Part shown: piece after piece, positions 9,015-19,795 of the stretch | How positions within the stretch are numbered: position 1 is the stretch's first letter | Layout: the number at the start of each line of letters is the position of its first letter | From: Actinomycetota bacterium | GTDB lineage: Bacteria; Actinomycetota; Actinomycetes; Nanopelagicales; Nanopelagicaceae | DNA length: 32,443 bases | Assembly: GCA_005789205.1 (NCBI GenBank) | Contig: SXYM01000076.1 | Coordinates: 1 to 32,443 of the forward strand | Direction of reading: 5' to 3' | Notes under the pieces: model-generated | Databases searched by the model: none | Seen by the model: the letters and a program-made list of their open reading frames with translations, nothing else | What the model was told of the DNA's origin: nothing | Program-made: the position numbers and the translations under genes

Positions 9015-10304
9015 ATGTCTGAAGAGGTAACTGCAACTCCACTGCTCACTCCTGCCGGTGGTACTCCTGCTGTTATAGATGATGAGACATCTTTTAGGTC
9101 AGTATTAGAACAATTGGCAAGGGGAAGCGGTCCATTTGCCGTTGATGCCGAAAGAGCCTCAGGTTTTCGTTATAGCGCACGTGCATATCTGATTCAAATT
9201 AAGCGCGCCAATGGTGGATTACATCTCATAGACCCAATCCCCTTCGGTCCAGCTCACCCACTGATACTTGAGCTCAATAATCTTCTTAATACCGATGAAG
9301 TAATTCTCCATGCCAGCACACAGGATCTACCATGTCTTCGAGAATTAGGAATCAACCCAAAGCGATTATTTGATACTGAATTAGGGGGGCGAATAGCAGG
9401 CCTACCACGTGTTGGTCTTGGCCCACTTTTGGAATCTTTGATGGGTGTTTCTCTTGCAAAAGAACACAGTGCCGCAGACTGGTCTGTGCGCCCACTGCCT
9501 CAAGACTGGCTGACATATGCAGCACTAGATGTTGAACTTCTTGTGGAACTGCGCGATAAAGTTGAAGCACTATTAATTGAAACCAAAAAAGACTCTTGGG
9601 CCAAAGAAGAGTTTGCTTCAATACTTTTAGCGCCGCCACCACCACCTCGTGTGGATCCTTGGCGTAGAACTTCTGGAATGCACAAAATTAAGCGAAGAGA
9701 TCAATTAGCAATTATTCGTGAACTCTGGATTACACGAGATGAGATTGCAAAGTCACTAGACATTGCGGCTGGAAAGCTACTCAATGATTCAGCAATAGTT
9801 GAAATTGCACTTAATCCAGTTACAACTAAAAAAGAGTTTGAGAAAGTTTTACGCCCTCTTGGACTTCGGGCTCGTTGGCTAGAGAATCTGAAAGCGTGGC
9901 TAGATGCTGTGGCACGCGCAGTTGCTCTTGAAGAAAAAGACTGGCCAACACTTCGCACTAATGCAGATACTTTGCCGCCGATTAAACTGTGGAGAGATAA
10001 GTTCCCAGAAAAATACGCGCCACTTTCTCATGCACGAGCTCGCATAGAAATCATTGCTCAAGAAAACAACATTCCGGTGGAAAACCTAATCACCCCCGAG
10101 CTGGTCCGCCGAATTTGTTGGGCTCCCCCAGCACCATCAACTTCTGAATCCTCTCCAGAGATTGTCAGGGAGCATTTGCTCTCACTCGGTGCCAGACAAT
10201 GGCAGGTGGATCTGGTCTTAGAGGCCATTACGACGTCGCTGCTGGAGCGAGAGGCGCTTCCCACGCCTGAAGCTGTGCCAGAAACCACACCTGAAGAAGC
10301 CTGA
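9015..10304 (+). CDS. rnd: Ribonuclease D-like 3'-5' exonuclease with HRDC domain
   Basis: FAVDAERASGFRYSARAYLIQIKR, LHASTQDLPCLRELGI, TYAALDVELLVELRDKV; C-terminal HRDC-like region. Confidence 0.9.
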   Translation: MSEEVTATPLLTPAGGTPAVIDDETSFRSVLEQLARGSGPFAVDAERASGFRYSARAYLIQIKRANGGLHLIDPIPFGPAHPLILELNNLLNTDEVILHASTQDLPCLRELGINPKRLFDTELGGRIAGLPRVGLGPLLESLMGVSLAKEHSAADWSVRPLPQDWLTYAALDVELLVELRDKVEALLIETKKDSWAKEEFASILLAPPPPPRVDPWRRTSGMHKIKRRDQLAIIRELWITRDEIAKSLDIAAGKLLNDSAIVEIALNPVTTKKEFEKVLRPLGLRARWLENLKAWLDAVARAVALEEKDWPTLRTNADTLPPIKLWRDKFPEKYAPLSHARARIEIIAQENNIPVENLITPELVRRICWAPPAPSTSESSPEIVREHLLSLGARQWQVDLVLEAITTSLLEREALPTPEAVPETTPEEA

Positions 10305-10331
10305 ATTACGCAACATAAGAGTTGCGTAATT
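10304..10331. repeat. Perfect 11-bp inverted repeat AATTACGCAAC-ATAAGA-GTTGCGTAATT, candidate operator for the FTR1 gene
   Basis: Arms 10304-10314 and 10321-10331, 6-nt spacer; just upstream of the -10 TAGATT (10345-10350). No T-tract follows, which argues against a terminator. Confidence 0.75.
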
Positions 10332-10344
10332 ACCCCCCACCCTC

Positions 10345-10350
10345 TAGATT
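10345..10350 (+). promoter_or_regulatory. -10 box TAGATT, 7 nt before FTR1 ATG
   Basis: TAGATT-TTCCCCC-ATG. Confidence 0.65.
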
Positions 10351-10357
10351 TTCCCCC

Positions 10358-11176
10358 ATGTTGAGCACATTTGTCATCGCCCTTCGTGAAGGACTTGAAG
10401 CAGCGCTGATCATTGGCATTTTGGTCGCCTACATTCTAAAAACCGACCGCAGACATTTGTTAGCCCCATTGTGGAGTGGAGTAGCAGCAGCCATTGTCGG
10501 AAGTATCGGACTTGGACTAGTTCTTTCTAAAACTTCTGAGGAGTTAACTGAACGTGCTGAGAAGCTCTTTGTAGGAACAACATCTTTCCTTGCTGTGGCA
10601 CTTGTTACTTGGATGGTATTTTGGATGAAGCGCACCGCTCGCACTTTAAGGGCAGATCTACATGGCAAGGTTGATGCGGCTTTGCGCACAGGCCCTCTAG
10701 CCCTTGCTGGGGCAGCGTTTTTCGCTGTTATTCGTGAAGGTCTAGAAACTTCACTCTTTGTTTATTCAAACTTCAATACCGTTGCTGATACACGAAGTTC
10801 TGCACTGGGATTAATTCTTGGTTTTGCAGTTGCAATCTCCCTTGGATATTTGATTTTCAAATCTGCAATCAAACTCGACTTGAGCAAATTCTTCCGCTAC
10901 ACCGGAGTTGCTCTCGTTGTCGTTGCAGCAGGAGTTCTCTCATATGGAGTTCATGAGTTCCAAGAGCTCGGCTGGCTGCCTGGTGGAGAGTCATATGCCT
11001 GGGATGTTTCAAACCTGATTCCTAAGGACTCACTGCTTGGGGCAACACTGGGTGGCCTTGTGGGCTTTGATAACACAACTTCATGGCTTCAACTAGGAAT
11101 CTGGACGATCTATCTCACCACTGTCCTTGGGGCCTATCTCTCAAAGCCTCGGGCGCGTGCGCTAACGCCAGCCTGA
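10358..11176 (+). CDS. FTR1/EfeU-type iron permease
   Basis: FVIALREGLEAALIIGILVAYI and FAVIREGLETSLFVYSN carry the two REGLE motifs of the FTR1 family; multiple TM segments. Confidence 0.92.
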   Translation: MLSTFVIALREGLEAALIIGILVAYILKTDRRHLLAPLWSGVAAAIVGSIGLGLVLSKTSEELTERAEKLFVGTTSFLAVALVTWMVFWMKRTARTLRADLHGKVDAALRTGPLALAGAAFFAVIREGLETSLFVYSNFNTVADTRSSALGLILGFAVAISLGYLIFKSAIKLDLSKFFRYTGVALVVVAAGVLSYGVHEFQELGWLPGGESYAWDVSNLIPKDSLLGATLGGLVGFDNTTSWLQLGIWTIYLTTVLGAYLSKPRARALTPA

Positions 11177-11242
11177 GCGCTGTCACAAATCCTTACTGGC
11201 GGGTAACATAACCGCTATATCCACCCCTAGTAAAGGATCACT

Positions 11243-12433
11243 ATGTCTCGCTCAGTTGTCTTAGTCGATGCCGTTCGTACCCCTTTTGGAAAAGCAGGGG
11301 GGATGTATGCAGGTACACGTGCCGATGATTTGATGGTGCGCGCAATTCGCGGACTCTTAGATAGAAATCCAAATGTTGACCATAGTGCAGTAGATGATGT
11401 TGCCATCGCCGCTGCAACACAAACAGGTGATCAGGGAATGAACATCGGCCGCAGTGCCACTCTCCTAGCAGGATTACCAAACACTGTTCCTGGCTATTCA
11501 ATTGATCGCTGGTGTGCAGGTGCATTAACCGCAGTAACAACAATTGCAGGCGCCATTGCTTTTGGCTCAAACGATATTGCTATTGCCGGCGGCGTGGAAC
11601 ATATGGGAAATCATCCAATGGGTGAACTCATGGATCCTAATCCTCGCTATTTAGCTGAAAAACTAGTTGAACAAGATGCTCTTGCAATGGGTGCAACCGC
11701 TGAAAGATTGCACGATCGTTTTCCAACTATTACAAAAGAGCGCGCAGATAGATATGCACTAAACTCACAACTCAAAACAACTAAGGCATATGAAGCTGGT
11801 TTGATTCAGCGAGATCTCATCCCTATGGCTGCACGTAGTGCAGAGTTGGGTTGGACAATTGCAACAGTTGATGAAGCACCTCGCCCAACTACAACGATGG
11901 AAGGTCTATCAGGTTTAAAGACTCCCTTTCGTCCAGCAGGTCGAGTCACTGCCGGTAACTCTTCTGGATTAAATGATGGAGCAACTGCGGCGCTTCTTGC
12001 AAGTGAAGACAAAGCAATAGAGTTAGGTCTAAGCATTAAGGCGCGATTGGTTACATACGCATTTGCTGGAGTGGAACCTGAAGTAATGGGATTCGGTCCA
12101 GTTCCTTCAACTATTAAAGCTCTTGCACAAGCAGGGTTGAGTATTGAAGATATTGGACTCTTTGAGATTAATGAAGCCTTTGCAGTGCAGGTGCTAGCTT
12201 TTCTTGAGCACTTTGGAATTGCCGATGATGACGCCCGCGTTAATCCATTTGGTGGAGCAATTGCAGTTGGGCACCCACTTGCATCATCTGGCGTTCGCCT
12301 TATGCTCAATCTAGCGAGATCTTTTGAAGCCCACCCAGAGGTGCGCTATGGCTTAACAACTATGTGTATCGGTCTTGGTATGGGTGGCTCTGTTATTTGG
12401 GAAAACCCACACTTTAATGGTCAGGTGAAATAA
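11243..12433 (+). CDS. fadA: Acetyl-CoA acyltransferase (thiolase)
   Basis: VDAVRTPFGKAGG, DRWCAGALTAV, GNSSGLNDGAT, INEAFAVQ, NPFGGAIAVGHPLASSGVR, CIGLGMG. SD-like AAAGGA before ATG. Confidence 0.94.
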   Translation: MSRSVVLVDAVRTPFGKAGGMYAGTRADDLMVRAIRGLLDRNPNVDHSAVDDVAIAAATQTGDQGMNIGRSATLLAGLPNTVPGYSIDRWCAGALTAVTTIAGAIAFGSNDIAIAGGVEHMGNHPMGELMDPNPRYLAEKLVEQDALAMGATAERLHDRFPTITKERADRYALNSQLKTTKAYEAGLIQRDLIPMAARSAELGWTIATVDEAPRPTTTMEGLSGLKTPFRPAGRVTAGNSSGLNDGATAALLASEDKAIELGLSIKARLVTYAFAGVEPEVMGFGPVPSTIKALAQAGLSIEDIGLFEINEAFAVQVLAFLEHFGIADDDARVNPFGGAIAVGHPLASSGVRLMLNLARSFEAHPEVRYGLTTMCIGLGMGGSVIWENPHFNGQVK

Positions 12434-14542
12434 ATGAGCGTAGATATCAAACTTCCAGAAGGTGCACCAGAAGAGGTTGTCACTCAAGCTCTTGTCCGAC
12501 AAGTTGATTTAAGCGCCTTCGGTGCCAAAGGCGTCTTAGCTCTGATTACTTTAGATAACTCACTAGATCATAATCGCCCCAATACTTTTGGCCCACAGTC
12601 TCTATTTGCATTAGATGCAGCAATTACGGCAGCTACTGCGCTCAATCCAGCTGCAATTGCGCTGACTGGTAAGCCTTTTATTTTTGCTGCAGGAGCTGAT
12701 TTATCTGCGCTCGCATTTATTACAACCCGAGAGCAATCACTTGGTATCGGAAAATTGGGTCATGATGTCTTTCGCCGCTTAGGTGAATCAAAAATTCCAA
12801 CATTTGCTTTCATCAACGGTTTGGCACTTGGTGGCGGACTTGAAGTTGGACTTCACTGCCACTACCGCACACTTGCCTCCACAGCATTTACTGCTTTGCC
12901 TGAAGTATTCCTTGGCCTAGTTCCTGGTTGGGGCGGTGCAACTATTTTGCCTAAGTTAATTGGACCCGAGCGCGCTGTTCAAGTAATCATGTTAAATGCT
13001 CTCAATAACAACACCATGATGAAAGCTAAAGATGCTTTCAAGCTTGGTGTTGTCGATGCTGTGTATGAACCTTCTGATTTCCTAGAGCGTTCCATTGCAT
13101 TTGCAGCAAATGTTCTCAATGGAACAACTAAAGTTGAGCGCAAGGACTACAGCCAAGATTCAGCATGGGAAAGCGCCCTTGCAACTGGAAAAGCTGCTGC
13201 ACTTAAGAAGTACGGCGGAGCCGAAATAGCATCACCAATGAAGGCTCTTGAACTCATCAGCGCAGCTAAGAGCAACACATTAAGTGCTGGCTTTGATGCT
13301 GAAGATTTAGCTCTAGCTGATTTAACAATGAGTGATCCGCTGCGTGCATCTCTCTATGCCTTCAATGTCATTCAAAAGAAGCGCAAGAAAGTAGAAGGTG
13401 CCCCAAAACCAGCTCTTGCTCGTAAGGTGGGCAAAGTAGGAGTTGTTGGCGCAGGACTCATGGCATCACAACTAGCACTACTTCTTCTCCGTAATCTCAA
13501 GTGCCCGATTGTTATGACAGATATTGATCAAGAGCGTGCCGATAAGGGTGTAGCCTGGGTTAAAAATGAGTTGGCTAAATTAGTTGAGAAGAAGCGCATG
13601 AGCGCTGAATCTGCAGCTCGTTTGTCTCTTCTTATTTCAGGATCATCTGATCAAAATACGTTCGCTGGATGCGACTTTATTATTGAAGCAATCTTCGAAG
13701 AACTATCTCTCAAGCAAGAACTCTTCAAGAAGCTTGAAACAATGGTTTCCCCTGAGTGCGTATTGGCGACAAACACCTCATCACTTTCAGTTGAGCGCAT
13801 GAGTGAAGGACTTAAGAATCCTGAGCGAGTCGTGGGATTCCACTTCTTTAATCCAGTCGCCGTCATGCCTTTGCTTGAAGTTGCACGAACAAGTAAGACT
13901 GATGATGCAACTACGGCAACGGCAATCTCTGTGGGTAAAGAACTCAAGAAGACCATGATCATCTGCAAAGATGCACCTGGCTTTGTTGTTAATCGCTTGT
14001 TAACTCGCTTTATGGGCGAAATCACTGATGCTGTAGATGAAGGCACATCACCAGAGGTTGCCGATAACGCTATGCGTTCTATTGGTTTCCCAATGTCACC
14101 ATTCCAACTTCTAGACCTAGTTGGTCCAGGAGTTGCATTACACGTATCTGAAACCTTGCATGCAAATCTTGGTGATCGCTACCGTATTTCACCAACCATG
14201 GCTGCAATGGTGAAAGAAGGCGTTCGAAACTTCTATGTTAAAAATGAAGATGGAAGTTATGGCGCAAATCCAGCCGCCCTAGCTCTTATTCATAAAGGAG
14301 ATTCGCCATCAACGGCTGAGCAAGTTCGCAGCCGCGCACTAACCGCACTTGCCGTTGAAGCGCGAATGATGCTTGATGAAGGTGTTGTTTCAACTGCCGC
14401 TGAGATTGATCTTTGCATGTTGATGGGCGCAGGCTGGCCAATGCATCTAGGTGGAATATTGCCGTACTTGGATCGTGAGGGTATTAGCGAGTCTGCTTGC
14501 GGTCAGCGTTTTCATCCGAAGGGAGTTGCATCTCTTCCTTAA
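12434..14542 (+). CDS. fadJ: Enoyl-CoA hydratase / 3-hydroxyacyl-CoA dehydrogenase fusion (FadJ/FadB-type)
   Basis: Hydratase part [10 protein letters not shown] and [19 protein letters not shown]; dehydrogenase [52 protein letters not shown]. Confidence 0.94.
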   Translation: MSVDIKLPEGAPEEVVTQALVRQVDLSAFGAKGVLALITLDNSLDHNRPNTFGPQSLFALDAAITAATALNPAAIALTGKPFIFAAGADLSALAFITTREQSLGIGKLGHDVFRRLGESKIPTFAFINGLALGGGLEVGLHCHYRTLASTAFTALPEVFLGLVPGWGGATILPKLIGPERAVQVIMLNALNNNTMMKAKDAFKLGVVDAVYEPSDFLERSIAFAANVLNGTTKVERKDYSQDSAWESALATGKAAALKKYGGAEIASPMKALELISAAKSNTLSAGFDAEDLALADLTMSDPLRASLYAFNVIQKKRKKVEGAPKPALARKVGKVGVVGAGLMASQLALLLLRNLKCPIVMTDIDQERADKGVAWVKNELAKLVEKKRMSAESAARLSLLISGSSDQNTFAGCDFIIEAIFEELSLKQELFKKLETMVSPECVLATNTSSLSVERMSEGLKNPERVVGFHFFNPVAVMPLLEVARTSKTDDATTATAISVGKELKKTMIICKDAPGFVVNRLLTRFMGEITDAVDEGTSPEVADNAMRSIGFPMSPFQLLDLVGPGVALHVSETLHANLGDRYRISPTMAAMVKEGVRNFYVKNEDGSYGANPAALALIHKGDSPSTAEQVRSRALTALAVEARMMLDEGVVSTAAEIDLCMLMGAGWPMHLGGILPYLDREGISESACGQRFHPKGVASLP

Positions 14543-17189
14543 GAGAGCTTAAGAGCGAGCGAAGAACGTACTGCATAATTCCACCGTGGCGGTAGTAATC
14601 GGCTTCTCCTGGAGTATCTATGCGCACAGTTGCAACAAAGCTCTTGCTTCCAGCACTCACTGTCAGCTCCTTTGGAACTCCCCCAGTATTGAGTGCTGTG
14701 ATGCCGCTGATTGAGAATTCTTCCTCACCTGTAATGCCAAGAGACTGAGCACTAGCGCCATTTTTAAATTGAAGAGGTAGGACTCCCATTCCAATCAAGT
14801 TGGAACGGTGAATGCGTTCAAAGCTTTCAGCGATTACTGCGCGCACTCCAAGTAGTGCAGTTCCCTTAGCAGCCCAGTCACGTGAAGAACCAGAGCCGTA
14901 TTCCTTACCTGCCAAGATAACTAAGGGTATTCCAGCGTTTTGATAAGCAACTGATGCATCATAAATCGTTGATTGTTTTCCATCAGTTGCAAAGTTGCGC
15001 GTGAAGCCACCTTCAACGCCATCTAGTAACAAATTCTTCAGACGAATGTTGGCAAAAGTTCCACGAATCATTACTTCGTGATTTCCTCGGCGAGAGCCAT
15101 AAGAGTTGAAATCTTTACGATCAATTCCATGCTCAGCTAAGTACTTACCTGCTGGTGAATCAGCTTTGATGTTTCCTGCAGGTGAGATGTGATCAGTTGT
15201 TACTGAATCCCCAAGAACAGCCAAGACGCGCGCACCAGAGATATCTACAACCGGAGTGGGCGTTTTTGGCATTCCATCAAAGTACGGAGGCTTTCTCACA
15301 TAGGTAGAGTTAGGATCCCACTCAAAAACTTTTCCAACTGGTGTGGCCAATGACTTCCAGCGGTGATCTCCATCAAAAACTGAAGCATAATCTTTTGTAA
15401 ACATGGCAGATGAAATTGAAGAGTCAATAACAGATTGAATTTCAGCTGGTGTTGGCCAGATATCGGCTAGGTAGACATCTTTACCGTTTTGATCTTGCCC
15501 CAGAGAGTCTCTCTCAAAGTCATGATCCATCGTTCCCGCAATTGCATATGCCACAACCAATGGCGGTGAAGCTAAGTAGTTCATCTTCACATCAGGACTA
15601 ATGCGGCCTTCAAAATTTCGGTTACCAGACAGGACTGCGGTGACTGCTAAATCTGAGTCATTGACGGCCTTACTAATTTCAATAGGTAGTGGACCTGAGT
15701 TGCCAATACAGGTTACGCAACCGTAACCAACTAAGTGGAAACCCAATGCTTGCATGTATTTAGTTAAATCAGCACGGTCATAGTAATCAGTTACAACTTT
15801 TGAGCCTGGAGCAAGAGTTGTTTTGACCCAAGGCTTTGATTTCAAACCTTTTTCAACGGCCTTTTTTGCTAGAAGTGCCGCACCAATCATTACCGATGGA
15901 TTTGATGTGTTGGTGCACGATGTAATGGATGCAATCACAACATCTCCATTTTTCACACGCGTAGACCCTGCCTTTACCTCGTCGCTAGATGTTTTGTCTG
16001 AGAAGTAAGTAGGTAAAATCTTTTCAAAAGCTAACTTTGAATCACTTAGAGAGATGCGATCTTGTGGACGCTTAGGTCCAGCAATAGATGGCACCACCGT
16101 AGAGAGATCTAACTCAACTTGCTCAGAAAAACGTGGCTCAACTGATGGGTCATGCCAAAGTCCTTGCCTCTTTGCATACTGCTCAACCAATGCAACTTGA
16201 TCATCACTTCGCCCAGTTAGGCGCAAGTATCGCAAAGCTTCTTCATCGATAGGAAAAATTGCACATGTTGATCCGTACTCAGGACTCATGTTTCCAATAG
16301 TTGTCCGATTAGCCATAGGGACTGAGACCACACCTGGGCCATAGAACTCGACAAACTTTCCAACAACACCGTGCTTGCGCAAGATTTCAGTAATTGTCAG
16401 GGCCATATCTGTTGCAGTAGTTCCAAGAGGAAGTTGACCGGTTAATTTAAATCCCACAACACGTGGGATGAGCATTGAAACTGGCTGACCAAGGAGCGCT
16501 GCCTCTGCCTCAATTCCACCAACACCCCACCCCAGAACTCCTAAGCCGTTAACCATCGTTGTGTGAGAATCTGTTCCAACAACGGTGTCTGGGTAAGCGC
16601 GTAAGACTCCACCAACTGTGCGAGTCATGACTACGCGAGCTAGGTACTCAATATTTACCTGGTGGACAATCCCAGTTCCTGGCGGCACTACCTTGAACTC
16701 ATCAAAGGCAGTTTGCCCCCAACGCAAAAAGCGATAACGCTCTTGGTTGCGCTCATACTCAATATCAGTATTTTGCTCAAAAGAATCTTTAGTTCCAAAA
16801 ACATCTGCAATCACTGAGTGATCAATTACTAACTCTGCTGGGGCAAGTGGGTTAACTTTTGATGGATCTCCGCCCAAATCCACAATTGCCTCACGCATTG
16901 TTGCGAGGTCCACAATGCAGGGCACACCTGTGAAGTCCTGCATGACTACGCGTGCAGGAGTGAACTGAATTTCAGTATCTGGTTCTGCTGCTGGATTCCA
17001 ATTAGCTAGAGCTTTGATGTGATCGGCTGTGATGTTTGCACCATCTTCTGTGCGAAGAAGATTCTCTAAAAGTACTTTCAGTGAGAATGGAAGGCTATTA
17101 GCGCCCTTGATGCCGGAGATATCGAAAATCTCATAACTCTTGCCCGCAACTTCTAGATTCTTCTTTGCGTTGAAAGAGTTCTTACTCAT
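14484..17189 (-). CDS. acnA: Aconitate hydratase A
   Basis: [63 protein letters not shown]. Start at [10 protein letters not shown], preceded by AGGGGAG. Confidence 0.95.
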   Translation of the reverse strand: MSKNSFNAKKNLEVAGKSYEIFDISGIKGANSLPFSLKVLLENLLRTEDGANITADHIKALANWNPAAEPDTEIQFTPARVVMQDFTGVPCIVDLATMREAIVDLGGDPSKVNPLAPAELVIDHSVIADVFGTKDSFEQNTDIEYERNQERYRFLRWGQTAFDEFKVVPPGTGIVHQVNIEYLARVVMTRTVGGVLRAYPDTVVGTDSHTTMVNGLGVLGWGVGGIEAEAALLGQPVSMLIPRVVGFKLTGQLPLGTTATDMALTITEILRKHGVVGKFVEFYGPGVVSVPMANRTTIGNMSPEYGSTCAIFPIDEEALRYLRLTGRSDDQVALVEQYAKRQGLWHDPSVEPRFSEQVELDLSTVVPSIAGPKRPQDRISLSDSKLAFEKILPTYFSDKTSSDEVKAGSTRVKNGDVVIASITSCTNTSNPSVMIGAALLAKKAVEKGLKSKPWVKTTLAPGSKVVTDYYDRADLTKYMQALGFHLVGYGCVTCIGNSGPLPIEISKAVNDSDLAVTAVLSGNRNFEGRISPDVKMNYLASPPLVVAYAIAGTMDHDFERDSLGQDQNGKDVYLADIWPTPAEIQSVIDSSISSAMFTKDYASVFDGDHRWKSLATPVGKVFEWDPNSTYVRKPPYFDGMPKTPTPVVDISGARVLAVLGDSVTTDHISPAGNIKADSPAGKYLAEHGIDRKDFNSYGSRRGNHEVMIRGTFANIRLKNLLLDGVEGGFTRNFATDGKQSTIYDASVAYQNAGIPLVILAGKEYGSGSSRDWAAKGTALLGVRAVIAESFERIHRSNLIGMGVLPLQFKNGASAQSLGITGEEEFSISGITALNTGGVPKELTVSAGSKSFVATVRIDTPGEADYYRHGGIMQYVLRSLLSSLKEEMQLPSDENADRKQTR

Positions 17190-17223
17190 CATCTCCCCTA
17201 ATAAATCCTCGCATTCTTGAGCG

Positions 17224-18438
17224 TCAAGATACCTTAGCGGGCTCAAAGCGCGCAACACATTCGATGTGATGTGTCATTGGAAAGAGATCAAAAGCTCTCA
17301 TTTTTACGAGTGAATATCCACGTTCCAAAAAGTAACCAGTATCACGCGCTAATGCCGCTGGATCACATGCCACATAGACAATTGTTCGTGGCTTGAGTCT
17401 GGCAATTTCGCTGACCACTATTTTTCCAGCACCGTCGCGGGGCGGGTCTAGAACTACAACATCTACCGAATTTATCCTTGGTAGGTGCGTGGCTACATCT
17501 CCAGTAATAACTCTAACATTTGTGTTTCCAGCAAAATTTTTAGAAGCATCAGAGGTTGCACTTTTGCTACCTTCGATGAGTTCAATTCTTCCCTCTAAAC
17601 CAACCAGGTCAATCAGCGCTGCGGCAAAAAGTCCAACACCTCCATAAAGATCCAAAACATGGTCGGCGTTCTTAACTCCAGCAAAATCTCGGACTACTTC
17701 GCTCAACACACTAGGAGCATTGACATGAGCTTGCCAAAAAGAGTTATTGCTAACTCCTAAAGTTTTATCCAAAACCTTTTCATGCAATATTGCTGGTCCT
17801 TCGCTTAAACGAGACTTGCTTTCTCCGCGAGTTGGCATAAGTGAAATAGAGCGTTCATCACTGTTAGAGGCAGCAATCTCAACTCGCATATCCCCTTTCC
17901 ACGTTCTGGCAGCTAATTCAGAAAATCCAATTTCCTTAGCGGCAACCAAACAATTAGAAACTGGGATCACTGTGTGACTTCGAGAGCCAATAAATCCAAG
18001 CTGTCCATTTTTATCAGTTGTTGAAGTGATTCGAGAGCGCCAACCAAGTTCTGGGCCAACACATTCAACTTCGACGGACATTTTCATCTTTGCAATACGT
18101 GCAAATTGCTCATTAATGACATCTGCTTTTAGTTTTCGTTGCCGCTCGATTGTGATGTGCTGAAAATCGCAACCTCCACACCCACTACGGTTTGAGTATT
18201 CACATGGAGCAACAACACGGTCACTAGATGCTTCTAAGGTTTCAATAACATCTGCGCGGTTGAAGGAACTTCCTACCGAAGTGATTTGGATACGGCACTT
18301 TTCGCCGGGAATGGCATGACGCACGAAAATCACGCAGCCTTCGTGTCGGGCAACAAAGTGGCCGCCGTGGGCAACCTTTTCTATCGTTACCTCAATAACT
18401 TCGCCGACCACAAGGGTTCTTTTCATAGTTGGTGCCAC
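17224..18438 (-). CDS. TrmA/RlmD-family class I SAM-dependent RNA uracil-C5-methyltransferase with TRAM domain
   Basis: [17 protein letters not shown] cluster motif, [41 protein letters not shown]. Confidence 0.88.
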   Translation of the reverse strand: MAPTMKRTLVVGEVIEVTIEKVAHGGHFVARHEGCVIFVRHAIPGEKCRIQITSVGSSFNRADVIETLEASSDRVVAPCEYSNRSGCGGCDFQHITIERQRKLKADVINEQFARIAKMKMSVEVECVGPELGWRSRITSTTDKNGQLGFIGSRSHTVIPVSNCLVAAKEIGFSELAARTWKGDMRVEIAASNSDERSISLMPTRGESKSRLSEGPAILHEKVLDKTLGVSNNSFWQAHVNAPSVLSEVVRDFAGVKNADHVLDLYGGVGLFAAALIDLVGLEGRIELIEGSKSATSDASKNFAGNTNVRVITGDVATHLPRINSVDVVVLDPPRDGAGKIVVSEIARLKPRTIVYVACDPAALARDTGYFLERGYSLVKMRAFDLFPMTHHIECVARFEPAKVS

Positions 18439-18445
18439 GGAACTA

Positions 18446-18451
18446 ACCTTA
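18446..18451 (-). promoter_or_regulatory. -10 box TAAGGT, 7 nt before methyltransferase GTG
   Basis: Reverse strand TAAGGT-TAGTTCC-GTG. Confidence 0.65.
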
Positions 18452-18457
18452 TGGGTG

Positions 18458-18463
18458 TAAGTT
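18458..18463 (+). promoter_or_regulatory. -10 box TAAGTT, 7 nt before trkA ATG
   Basis: TAAGTT-AATACAT-ATG. Confidence 0.65.
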
Positions 18464-18470
18464 AATACAT

Positions 18471-19139
18471 ATGCACGTAGTCATCATGGGATGCGGTCGA
18501 GTCGGCTCATCACTGGCCACTGATCTTGAAGCAGCTGGCCACACCGTTGCTGTCATTGACCAAGCACGTGAAGCTTTTCGCCGCTTGGGTCCAAACTTCA
18601 AAGGCAAAATAGTCACTGGTGTTGGCTTTGACCGAGATGTACTACGCGAAGCTGGAATTCAAGATGCCGATGCATTTGCGGCTGTTAGTAATGGTGATAA
18701 CTCAAATATTTTGGCCGCACGCGTTGCTCGAGAAACGTATGGAGTTCAAAACGTTGTAGCCCGCATTTATGATCCAGGTCGTGCTGAAATTTATCAGCGC
18801 TTAGGAATCCCGACTGTCGCGACAGTTCTTTGGGCAACAGATCAAATTTTGCGCAGATTGCTTCCAGAAGGTTCACGTTCTGAATGGCGCGATGCCAGTG
18901 GAACAGTTCAGCTGTGTGAAATGCACCCACACAATGATTGGTATGGGCGACAGATTCTGCTTATCGATGAGCTCACTCCGGCCCGCGTTGCATTTATTAC
19001 TCGCCTTGGCGTTGGCCTCATTCCTGACGAACACACCGTTTTGCAGCAAGGCGATCTGATACATGTGATGGTTGGCGATGAAGACATTGCTAAGACTGAA
19101 GAAATTCTTGCCAATACACCAGATGGAGAGGGTCAATGA
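18471..19139 (+). CDS. TrkA-family potassium uptake regulator (NAD-binding, first of pair)
   Basis: MHVVIMGCGRVGSSLATDLEAAGHTVAVID Rossmann fold plus C-terminal TrkA-C-like region. Confidence 0.92.
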   Translation: MHVVIMGCGRVGSSLATDLEAAGHTVAVIDQAREAFRRLGPNFKGKIVTGVGFDRDVLREAGIQDADAFAAVSNGDNSNILAARVARETYGVQNVVARIYDPGRAEIYQRLGIPTVATVLWATDQILRRLLPEGSRSEWRDASGTVQLCEMHPHNDWYGRQILLIDELTPARVAFITRLGVGLIPDEHTVLQQGDLIHVMVGDEDIAKTEEILANTPDGEGQ

Positions 19140-19795
19140 GGGTTGCAATCGCTGGTGCAGGAAATGTGGGTCGAGCCATTGCGCGCGAAATTCTAGATAA
19201 CGGACACCAAGTTTTACTCATTGACAAAGATCCCAAAGCCCTGAAACTTGAGAGCGTCCCAGATGCTGAATGGTTGATGGCTGATGCCTGTGAGATTACA
19301 TCTTTAGATAATGCCCACCTCAATACATGCCAAGTTTTAGTTGCTGCAACAGGTGATGACAAAGCAAACTTAGTGACATCACTACTGGGCAAAACTGAGT
19401 ATGGCATTCCACGTGTTGTTGCCCGAATTAACCACCCAAAGAATGAATGGCTTTTTGACTCCTCTTGGGGTGTAGACGTAGCGGTATCAACTCCTCGCAT
19501 CATTGCAGCCCTTGTTGAAGAGGCTGTAAGTGTTGGTGATGTTGTTCGCTTGTTCTCATTTAAAAAGGGTCAAGCAAATCTTGTTGAGTTAACTCTTCCT
19601 GATGGATCTTCATGTATTGGTAAAACCGTAGAAGAGATTGAACTTCCAGAAGATGCGGCTCTAGCAGCAATTGTTCGAGATGGCCGTGTTATCACCGCCA
19701 AAGCCCATGATGTTTTTGCCGCTGGAGATGAGCTTCTATTTGTTGCTTCATCTGATGCCGAAGCCCGTATTAAATCTTGCTTTATAACTAGCTAG
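19136..19795 (+). CDS. TrkA-family potassium uptake regulator (second of pair)
   Basis: MRVAIAGAGNVGRAIAREILDNGHQVLLIDKD; ATGA overlap with preceding gene. Confidence 0.92.
   Translation: MRVAIAGAGNVGRAIAREILDNGHQVLLIDKDPKALKLESVPDAEWLMADACEITSLDNAHLNTCQVLVAATGDDKANLVTSLLGKTEYGIPRVVARINHPKNEWLFDSSWGVDVAVSTPRIIAALVEEAVSVGDVVRLFSFKKGQANLVELTLPDGSSCIGKTVEEIELPEDAALAAIVRDGRVITAKAHDVFAAGDELLFVASSDAEARIKSCFITS

Noticed and set aside
11193-11215. GCGGGTAACATAACCGC imperfect dyad between FTR1 and thiolase
   Set aside because: Short arms with a register slip and no T-run; not distinguishable from chance.
15711-15728. Perfect inverted repeat GGTTACG-CAAC-CGTAACC inside acnA, sharing TTACGCAAC with the FTR1 dyad
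   Set aside because: It encodes the invariant aconitase GYGCVTC cluster-binding motif, so the sequence is constrained by protein; similarity to the FTR1 half-site is probably chance.
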